Positions 56,952 through 64,000 of a DNA stretch of 64,000 bases are shown one piece after another. Within the stretch, counting starts at the first letter, position 1. Every line of letters starts with the position of its first letter. The stretch lies in assembly GCA_963823535.1 (NCBI GenBank), contig CAWGLZ010000006.1, positions 1,364,001-1,428,000 of the forward strand, in the 5' to 3' direction. Source of the DNA: RPQJ01 sp963823535. Its GTDB lineage: Bacteria; Pseudomonadota; Gammaproteobacteria; Steroidobacterales; Steroidobacteraceae. The notes under the pieces were generated by a model. The model did not search any database and had not been told where the DNA came from. It worked only from the letters and a program-made list of their open reading frames with translations. A program made the translations under genes and the position numbers.

Positions 56952-57116
56952 GCGGGATTCTCCTTGCAGGCGGGTTTGCGCTACCTTTGCGCGCGGCGGG
57001 CCGCCGGTCAATTCCCGCAACCTGTGGGCGGCCGGGGAGAATGCAAGCACCGGTCCCGTGCGTGGCGGATCCGCCGGGAGGGGAGCCCGTCGGCGCCCGC
57101 TCCGGCCGGCGAAATG

Positions 57117-57710
57117 CTAGTTGCGGTCGCGGATGTCGATGAACGTCAGGAACTCGCTGCGCGTGCGGGCGTCGCTGCGGAACGAACCGAGCATCTTGCT
57201 GGTGATCATGGAAACGCCGCGCTTGTGCACGCCGCGCGTGGTCATGCACTCGTGCACGGCCTCGATCACCACGCCCACGCCACGGGGCTTGAGCACGTCG
57301 TTGATGCAGCGGGCGATTTCCGCCGTCATCTTCTCCTGTACCTGGAAGCGGCGCGCGAACACGTCCACGACCCGGGCGAGCTTGCTGATGCCCACCACCT
57401 TGCTGGTCGGCAGGTAGCCCACGTGCGCACGCCCGATGATCGGGGCCATGTGATGCTCGCAATGCGACTCGAACTCGATGTCGCGCAGCACGACCATCTC
57501 GTCATAGCCCGCCATCTCCTCGAACGTGCGCTGCAGGTACTCCCGCGGGTCGATGGTGTATCCGGAGAACCAGTCACGATACGCCTCCGCCACGCGCTTC
57601 GGCGTCTCGAGCAGGCCCTCGCGCTTCGGGTCTTCGCCCGCCCAGCGCAGCAGCGTTCGCACCGCCTCCTCGGCGGCGGCCTGGTTCACGGTTGATCGCT
57701 TGCTTGCCAA
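57117..57710 (-). CDS. folE: GTP cyclohydrolase I
   Basis: The 197-residue enzyme opens and rearranges GTP to dihydroneopterin triphosphate, the first step of folate (and pterin) synthesis. Zinc ligands are the Cys and His in ESHCEHHMAPIIG and the Cys in HECMTTRGV. The segment HVGYLPTSKVVGISKLAR is diagnostic. I set the start at TTG 57710 because GGAGGA lies close before it; a longer frame with ATG at 57767 runs back into the rhomboid gene. It is 20 bases downstream of the rhomboid. Confidence 0.95.
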   Translation of the reverse strand: MASKRSTVNQAAAEEAVRTLLRWAGEDPKREGLLETPKRVAEAYRDWFSGYTIDPREYLQRTFEEMAGYDEMVVLRDIEFESHCEHHMAPIIGRAHVGYLPTSKVVGISKLARVVDVFARRFQVQEKMTAEIARCINDVLKPRGVGVVIEAVHECMTTRGVHKRGVSMITSKMLGSFRSDARTRSEFLTFIDIRDRN

Positions 57711-57729
57711 AGTGTCCTCCCTGGACCGC

Positions 57730-58332
57730 TCAGTGGCGGCCACGCTTCCAGTAAACCAGCAGCGCATAGCCTGCCGCCATGCCGCCGAGGTGCGCGAAAT
57801 GGGCGACGCCCGCCTGGGTGCCCGTGACGCCGAGGTAGAGTTCGAGCAGTCCGTAGAGCGTCACGAACAGCCAGGCCGGCATCGGTATCGGCGGGAACAG
57901 CAGCATGACCCGTCGCTGCGGGAATGCCATGCCGAACGCCAGCAGCAGGCCGAAGACGCCGCCCGATGCACCGACCGTGGGCACCGGCGGACGGTTCATG
58001 CCGCCCATCACGGTGAGTTGCGCCACGGCCGCGCCGACGACGCAGACCAGGTAATAGATCAGGAAGCGCCGCGCGCCGAGCAGCCGTTCGATGTCGCCGC
58101 CGAACATGTACAGCGCCAGCATGTTGAAGAACAGGTGCGCCAGGCTGCCGTGCAGGAATCCGTAGGTGAGCACCTGCCAGACCTGGAAGTCGGGCGCCCC
58201 CCGGAACTGCGGCGAACCGAAGGGCCACAGGGCGAACGGCACGATCAGGAGATTGCCGGTGAGTTGCTGCAGAATGAAGATCGCCACGTTCGCCATCAGC
58301 AGGGCGCGCGTGACCGGTGGGAGGCGATGCAT
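57730..58332 (-). CDS. Rhomboid family intramembrane serine protease (short form)
   Basis: The 200-residue protein has six membrane helices. Catalytic residues are Ser123 in GASGGVFGLL and His181 in HFAHLGGM, with HLFFNMLALYMFG near residue 66 as the conserved helix-2 motif. It is close to the bacterial GlpG core. It lies upstream of folE on the same strand and diverges from the TAP-like hydrolase by 90 bases. Confidence 0.93.
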   Translation of the reverse strand: MHRLPPVTRALLMANVAIFILQQLTGNLLIVPFALWPFGSPQFRGAPDFQVWQVLTYGFLHGSLAHLFFNMLALYMFGGDIERLLGARRFLIYYLVCVVGAAVAQLTVMGGMNRPPVPTVGASGGVFGLLLAFGMAFPQRRVMLLFPPIPMPAWLFVTLYGLLELYLGVTGTQAGVAHFAHLGGMAAGYALLVYWKRGRH

Positions 58333-58422
58333 GGTCGCGCCATCCTAGCCGAAATCGAGTTGCCGGGTTCCATGGATGCCGTGCTAGGTTTGCGCTCTGC
58401 GGTGCGGAGGAACGGGAGATTC

Positions 58423-59901
58423 ATGGCGAGATTCAGGCGTTGCGCCGCGCTCCTGCTCGTGCTGGGCGCAACGACATCGACCGTCGGCGCGTCCGGACGC
58501 ACGGTCGGTGCCCTGCAACTCGAGCCCTGCACGCTGTCGACGGCGGGGTGGCCGTACACCGTGGCGGCGTACTGCGGCCGGCATGCCGTCCCGGAGAATC
58601 GTGACGAGCCGTCGGGGCGGATGATCGAGCTGGCACTCGCCGTCGTGCCGAGCACCGCGAAGCGTCCGCAGCCGGATCCGGTGTTCCTGCTCGCCGGCGG
58701 GCCCGGGCAATCCGCGCTCGAAGCCTATCCCGCCGCCGCGGCCGCGTTCGGCGAGGTCCTGCGCAACCGGAACGTCGTGCTCGTCGACCAGCGCGGTACC
58801 GGCCGGTCGAACCCCCTCCAGTGTCGCGACGCGGACCAGGATCCGGATTCGCCCGGGTCCGCAGCGCCGGACCTGTCCGAGGCCCGCCGCGCCGCCGAGC
58901 GATGCCTGAGCGCGCTCGAGGCAGACCCGCGTTTCTACACGACCTCGGAGGCGGTGCTCGATCTCGAGGCGGTACGACAGGCCTACGGGTCCGCGCAGGT
59001 CAACCTCGTGGGCGTTTCATACGGGACGCGCGTGGCGCTCGAATACCTGCGGCGCTTCCCGGACCGCGCGCGCACCGTCGTGCTGAACGCGGTCGTGCCG
59101 CCGGAACTCGCGCTCGGCGCCGAGCACGCGCGCAATCTCGAGGCGTCGATCGACGCTCAGTTCGTCCGCTGCGAGCGCGACGCGGCCTGCGCCCGGCAGT
59201 ACGGGTCGCCGCGCGCGGCGCTCGACCGGCTGATGGAACGGCTGCGCCGGGCGCCGGTACCCGTGACCTACCGGGATCCGGTCACGCACGAACTGCGCGA
59301 GGAGCCGCTCACGGCGGCGACGGTCGCCGGGATGGTCCGGCTCTATGCCTATTCGCCGCAGCTCGCGGCGATGCTGCCGCGCTCGCTGGCGGAGGCGGCC
59401 GCCGGCCGACCGGAAGTGCTGATGGGGCAGGCGCGTATGGTCGAGACGCTCCTCGGGGAGCAGTTCGACGCAGGACTGCAGTTGTCCGTGATCTGCAGCG
59501 AGGACGCCGACCGCCTGACCGTGGATCCCGCGGATGCGGAGACGCTCATGGGTACCGCGTTCGTGGCGACGCTGCTCGCGCAGTGCGAGGTCTGGCCCCG
59601 GGGCGGGCGGCCGGCCGATTTCAATGCGCCGGTGCTCAGTGATCGCCCGGTCCTGCTGCTCTCGGGTGAGTTCGATCCGGTGACACCGCCGCGCTATGGC
59701 GAGCAGGTCGTGCAGCATCTGCCGAACGGCCGGCACCTGATCGCCCCCGGGCAGGGACACGACGTCCTGGCCGCCGGTTGCGTGCCGCGTCTCGTCGCGC
59801 GATTCATCGCGTCGGCCGATGCGGGCAGCCTCGATGCCGCGTGCCTGGAGCGGCTCGGCGACACCCCCCCGTTCGCGGGCGCCTACGGCTGGGAACCCTG
59901 A
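58423..59901 (+). CDS. Secreted TAP-like alpha/beta hydrolase (proline iminopeptidase-related)
   Basis: The 492-residue protein has a signal peptide (residues 1-24) and an alpha/beta hydrolase domain with LLAGGPGQSA (near residue 90), DQRGTGRSN (near 127), the nucleophile elbow GVSYGT (near 207), the acid in GEFDPVTPP and the His in GQGHDVL. These match the tripeptidyl-peptidase / proline iminopeptidase group (TAP-like C-terminus). It probably hydrolyses short peptides or esters in the periplasm. An ABC exporter pair follows it by 11 bases. Confidence 0.88.
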   Translation: MARFRRCAALLLVLGATTSTVGASGRTVGALQLEPCTLSTAGWPYTVAAYCGRHAVPENRDEPSGRMIELALAVVPSTAKRPQPDPVFLLAGGPGQSALEAYPAAAAAFGEVLRNRNVVLVDQRGTGRSNPLQCRDADQDPDSPGSAAPDLSEARRAAERCLSALEADPRFYTTSEAVLDLEAVRQAYGSAQVNLVGVSYGTRVALEYLRRFPDRARTVVLNAVVPPELALGAEHARNLEASIDAQFVRCERDAACARQYGSPRAALDRLMERLRRAPVPVTYRDPVTHELREEPLTAATVAGMVRLYAYSPQLAAMLPRSLAEAAAGRPEVLMGQARMVETLLGEQFDAGLQLSVICSEDADRLTVDPADAETLMGTAFVATLLAQCEVWPRGGRPADFNAPVLSDRPVLLLSGEFDPVTPPRYGEQVVQHLPNGRHLIAPGQGHDVLAAGCVPRLVARFIASADAGSLDAACLERLGDTPPFAGAYGWEP

Positions 59902-59912
59902 GCGGTGAGGCA

Positions 59913-60655
<743 letters not shown>

Positions 60656-60659
<4 letters not shown>

Positions 60660-61834
60660 GCGCCTGCTGGGTGGTCCTGCGCAAGGAGCTGCTGGACGCG
60701 TTTCGCGACCGGCGCATGGTGATCGTCGCCCTGGTCGTGATGCCGCTCGCAGTGCCGCTCATCCTGGCCGGCATGAGCGCGCTCGGCATGAAGCGGCAGG
60801 TCGAGAAGCTCGAGGGTACGCTCGAGCTTCCGGTGATCGGCAGCGAGCACGCACCCAACCTGGTCGCGTGGCTGGGTGCGAACGACGTGGACGTCGTTCC
60901 GGGTCCGGCGGACCCGGACGACGCCGTGCGGCGCCAGGAGCGCGAGGTGATCCTGCGCATCGACGCCAGCTACGGCCAGGACTGGCGTTCGGGACGACCG
61001 GCCAGGCTCGAACTGATCTTCGACAGCTCGCGTCCGCTCCAGTCGGGCGCGACGATCGCCCGCACGCGGGCGCTGCTCGACGGCTACGCGCGCCAGGTCG
61101 GCGCGCTGCGGCTCATTACGCGCGGTATCCACCCGTCCGTGTCGCAGCCGCTGCAGGTCGGGCAACGCGACGTCGCCACGCCCGGGTCACGCTTCGATCT
61201 CGCACAGCAGATGCTGCCGTACCTGCTGCTCCTGCTCGCCTTCATCGGCGGCATGCAGCTCGCCATCGATGCCACTGCCGGTGAGCGGGAACGACAGTCC
61301 CTGGAACCGCTGCTCGCGACGCCCGCGTCGCGCGCGGCCATCATCAGCGGCAAGATCCTGGCGACGGCTGCGTTTACGCTGCTGTCGGTGCTGGTGACGC
61401 TGGTGATGTACCGCATCGCCTTCGCGCTGGTCCCGGTGGGGCGTATCGACACCTCGCTCGCGGTGCCGGCCGACGCGCTGGCGAGACTGCTGCTCGTGAT
61501 CCTGCCGATCGTGCTGCTCGGGGCGACGCTCCTGACGGCGCTGGCCGCGTTCGCGCGCAGTCACCGCGAGGCGCAGGGCTACCTGCCCCTGCTCATTTTC
61601 CTGCCGATGCTGCCCACGCTGTACCTGATGGTGTCGCCGGTCAAGACCCAGCCGTGGATGCTCGCCGTGCCCTTCCTCGGGCAGAACCAGCTGATCCTGC
61701 GCATCCTGAGGCGCGAATCGATCGACGCCCTCGAATGGGCGATCAGCCTCGGCTCGGGGCTCGCACTCGCGGCACTCGTCTGGGCACTTGCCGCGCGGCT
61801 CTATCACCGCGAGCAGCTCGCAGCCAGCACCTGA
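60656..61834 (+). CDS. ABC transporter permease (NatB-like)
   Basis: The 392-residue permease has an N-terminal helix (about residues 20-42), a long extracytoplasmic domain (about 45-175) and five or six C-terminal helices beginning near LAQQMLPYLLLLLAFIGGMQLAIDATAGERERQSLEPLLATPASR. The TAGERERQSLEPLL phrase is a mark of the ABC-2 NatB group. It overlaps the ATPase gene by four bases. Together they form an exporter that may move sodium, peptides or toxins. Confidence 0.92.
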
Positions 61835-61838
61835 CGGC

Positions 61839-62891
61839 TCAGGTCACCAGCACCACCTTGCCGATCGTTCCGCCGCCCTGCAGCAGTCGCAGTGCCTCGG
61901 GCGCGCGCGCGAACGGGAACGTCGCGCCGACGTACGGCGGGTTCGTCAGCAGCTTCTCGAGTTCTGCGTAGGCCGCGGGCAGGCGCTCCGCACGCTCCCA
62001 GAGCCAGATCAGGTTGAATGCCATGAGGCTGCGGTTGGTCGAGATCATCGCCAGCGGATCGAGGCGCGGCCGCCGCAGGTAGTCGAGCACCAGCCTCGGG
62101 TAGTTCGGGCGTGGCGACGCCGACATGAAGTCGGCGGCCCCGAACAGCACGTAGCGGCCCTCCGGTCGCAGCCGATCGAAGGCCGGCTGGAAGGTGCGTC
62201 CGAGCACCGCGTCCAGCACGCAGTCGAAGCCCTCCGCGCCGATCGTCGCCAGGCTCGCGTCGAGCTGCGCCGCGAAACGCCGCGGATCCCGCACGACGGC
62301 CGAACCCTGCGCAAGGCCGCGCTGGTCCTCCAGGAAGCGGCGCTTGGACTCCTGGCCCACGACGGCCACGGGGGACGCGCCGATCGCACGCAGGATCTCG
62401 AGCGCCAGCAAGCCGACGCCACCGGCGGCCGACTGCACGAGAACCACTTTCCCGGGCCCGACGTTGCCGAGCGGCAACAGTCCGTACCAGGCGGTGAGAC
62501 CCTGCACCGGCCACGCCGCGGCCTGGGTGGCGGACCATCCCGCAGGCGTACGCCGGAGGTAGGGCAGGCCGATGTTGATGGCAGTGGCATAGGCGCCGAA
62601 GCGGGTGAGCGCGACGACAGGGTCGCCGACGGCGAATCCGCCCTGGGTCGGCGGGCCGGCACCCAGCGCCTCGATGACGCCGGCGCACTCGAGACCGGGC
62701 ACGAATCCGCCCGGCGGCGTCGCCGAATACAGTCCCTGGCAGGCGAAGAGATCGGCGAAATTGAGCCCCACGGCCTGGACGTGCACACGCGCCTCGCCCG
62801 GCGCAGGGTCGGGGAGCGTTTCGTCGCATGCCCGGAGCCGGGCGAGCGAACCGGCCCGGGGGATGCGCCAGACAGTACGGTTCACTGGCAT
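61839..62891 (-). CDS. Medium-chain dehydrogenase/quinone oxidoreductase (VAT-1-like)
   Basis: The 350-residue enzyme has the zinc-independent quinone oxidoreductase layout: LNFADLFACQGLYSATPPGGFVPGLECAGVIE near residue 43 and the NADPH loop VQSAAGGVGLLALEI near 150. The zinc-ligand Cys/His of alcohol dehydrogenases are absent. It would reduce a quinone or enone with NAD(P)H. The close VAT-1-like phrase LMAFNLIWLW is seen near 290. It ends four bases after the converging ABC permease stop. Confidence 0.87.
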   Translation of the reverse strand: MPVNRTVWRIPRAGSLARLRACDETLPDPAPGEARVHVQAVGLNFADLFACQGLYSATPPGGFVPGLECAGVIEALGAGPPTQGGFAVGDPVVALTRFGAYATAINIGLPYLRRTPAGWSATQAAAWPVQGLTAWYGLLPLGNVGPGKVVLVQSAAGGVGLLALEILRAIGASPVAVVGQESKRRFLEDQRGLAQGSAVVRDPRRFAAQLDASLATIGAEGFDCVLDAVLGRTFQPAFDRLRPEGRYVLFGAADFMSASPRPNYPRLVLDYLRRPRLDPLAMISTNRSLMAFNLIWLWERAERLPAAYAELEKLLTNPPYVGATFPFARAPEALRLLQGGGTIGKVVLVT

Positions 62892-62985
62892 GGGGGCAGC
62901 TTACCCAAGCGGCGCGGCGCCGTTGCCGGGGACCGTGCGATAATTTTTGTTCAAGCCCCCGGATGCGATCGTCGGCGCGGAAATC

Positions 62986-64000
62986 ATGCTCACCCACCTA
63001 CTCTTCTTTGTTCTCGGGCTCGGCGCGCTGGCACTGGGGGCCGAATCGCTCGTCCGCGGTGCCTCGAAGATCGCGCTGTCGCTCGGGATCACGCCCCTCG
63101 TCGTGGGACTGACGATCGTCTCGGTCGGGACGAGCTCGCCGGAGGTCGCCGTCTCCGTCGGCGCCGTCGTCAATGGCACCACCGACATCGCCGTGGGCAA
63201 CGTCGTCGGCAGCAACATCCTGAACGTTCTCGTGGTGCTCGGCGTCGGATCGCTGATCGTTCCCCTGGCGGTGCATTCGCAGCTGATCCGCCAGGAGGTG
63301 CCGATCATGATCGGTGCGTCGTTCCTGCTGATGGTCATGATCCTCGATGGCCGGCTGAGCCGGCTGGACGCCGTCGTGCTGCTCGTGCTGCTGGTGGGGT
63401 ACGTGGTGTTCCTGGTGCTGCAGTCGCGCGCCGAGACCGCGCGGCTGCGGGAGGAGTACGCGGACATCGTGAGTCGCCGTGGCCACTGGGACAGTCACTG
63501 GGCCGTGCAGATACTGCTGATCCTGGCCGGACTCGCGCTGCTGCTCCTCGGCGCCGAGTGGATGGTGGAGGCGGCGGTGGCGTTCGCGCGCGCCCTCGGC
63601 GTGAGCGACCTGATCATCGGCCTGACCATCATCGCCGTCGGCACGTCCATGCCCGAGATTGCCGCGTCGATCATGGCGGCGATCCGTGGCGAGCGCGACA
63701 TCGCGGTCGGCAACGTGATCGGCAGCAATACGTTCAACATCCTGGGCTGCCTCGGTGTCTCCGGGCTCGTGAGCCGGGACGGGCTGGCGATCCCGGCCTC
63801 CGTGCTGAATTTCGACCTCTGGGTCATGCTGGCGGTGGCGCTGGCCTGCCTGCCGGTGTTCATCGCGGGGCGCGAGATCGGTCGCGGCAAGGGACTCATG
63901 TTCCTCGCGTATTACGCCGTCTACGTCGCCTACCTGATCCTGGGTGCAAAGGAGCACGATGCGCTCGACGAGTTCTCGTCCATCATGCTCGGATTCGTGC
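62986..64000 (+). CDS. Calcium/sodium antiporter (YrbG-type), runs off the window
   Basis: The 338 residues visible form a YrbG/CaCA-family cation antiporter. The two alpha repeats are clear: GTSSPEVAVS then GNVVGSNILNVL near residue 40-80, and GTSMPEIAAS then GNVIGSNTFNILG near 210-250, each with the acidic and polar residues that bind Ca2+ and Na+. About ten helices are expected. The frame is open at 64000, so the C-terminus is missing. A short A/T patch (ATAATTTTTGTTCAA) at 62939 lies in the shared promoter gap with the divergent oxidoreductase. Confidence 0.93.
   Translation, partial: MLTHLLFFVLGLGALALGAESLVRGASKIALSLGITPLVVGLTIVSVGTSSPEVAVSVGAVVNGTTDIAVGNVVGSNILNVLVVLGVGSLIVPLAVHSQLIRQEVPIMIGASFLLMVMILDGRLSRLDAVVLLVLLVGYVVFLVLQSRAETARLREEYADIVSRRGHWDSHWAVQILLILAGLALLLLGAEWMVEAAVAFARALGVSDLIIGLTIIAVGTSMPEIAASIMAAIRGERDIAVGNVIGSNTFNILGCLGVSGLVSRDGLAIPASVLNFDLWVMLAVALACLPVFIAGREIGRGKGLMFLAYYAVYVAYLILGAKEHDALDEFSSIMLGFV

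Noticed and set aside
56952..57116. Small gene between folE and the esterase
   Set aside because: No frame with a ribosome site and coding-like composition was found; only short GC-rich palindromes such as GGCGGATCCGCC are present.
57526..58422. N-terminal extension of the TAP-like hydrolase
   Set aside because: It runs antisense to folE and the rhomboid gene; the ATG at 58423 has a ribosome site and a signal peptide.

Overview
The window is gene-dense, very GC-rich bacterial chromosome. Gene content points to a gammaproteobacterium: a TruC-type pseudouridine synthase, YceH, an Na+-NQR operon with NqrM, the thermostable-hemolysin family and a FecI/FecR/TonB-receptor module. Genus cannot be read from the sequence. 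I saw no tRNA, rRNA, CRISPR array, insertion sequence or phage gene, and no gene-free stretch longer than about 220 bases. Most adjacent co-directional genes overlap by 1-19 bases (ATGA, GTGA, TGATG), so translational coupling is the rule.

Layout. 1-8480: tail of an unidentified gene, a TolC/OprM-like efflux lipoprotein, a secreted asparaginase, a small lipoprotein with a VOC protein, an acyl-CoA dehydrogenase coupled to an alpha-methylacyl-CoA racemase, a thioesterase/GST pair, a cyclic-nucleotide-binding protein and a YbaN-like membrane protein. 8477-31814: a respiratory block. On the minus strand lie nqrA-F, nqrM and a CBS-domain gene (28185 to 21680), then nuoA-N (21566 to 8477). On the plus strand, divergent from nqrA, lies frdCAB (28346-31814), which closely resembles the dihaem fumarate reductase/succinate dehydrogenase of Wolinella. 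Together these make two NADH dehydrogenases (one proton-pumping, one sodium-pumping) plus a quinone-linked dicarboxylate enzyme. 31919-40383: a cytochrome c, two PPOX-fold flavin-binding proteins, a fasciclin protein, an exported hydroxyacid dehydrogenase, an Acr3 arsenite exporter, YceH, an acyltransferase, a thioesterase and a dienelactone hydrolase.

40380-48902 is the most interesting accessory region. A minus-strand ECF sigma / FecR / STN-TonB receptor module faces a plus-strand operon of five genes: thermostable-hemolysin-like acyltransferase-fold protein, acyl-CoA-synthetase-like AMP ligase, haem-oxygenase-like di-iron enzyme, SDR reductase and a TPR protein. The two halves carry the same promoter-like motif, CGATTGATTT-N13-CGTCTAAC, in mirror orientation. 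I infer that the sigma factor drives both itself and the operon. The operon looks like a pathway that makes and modifies a fatty-acid-derived compound, and the receptor may sense or import a related ligand.

48871-64000 is mixed: truC, an SDR, an alpha/beta hydrolase, an OPT transporter, a Rieske ferredoxin, two rhomboid proteases, a patatin, an esterase, folE, a secreted TAP-like hydrolase, a NatAB-type ABC exporter, a quinone oxidoreductase and a Ca2+/Na+ antiporter that runs off the right edge.

Two genes carry clear single-base frameshifts in short G/C runs (nqrA at 27454-27456, OPT at 51527-51539). A third probable one affects the end of the cytochrome c gene. The pattern suggests residual sequencing error more than gene decay.
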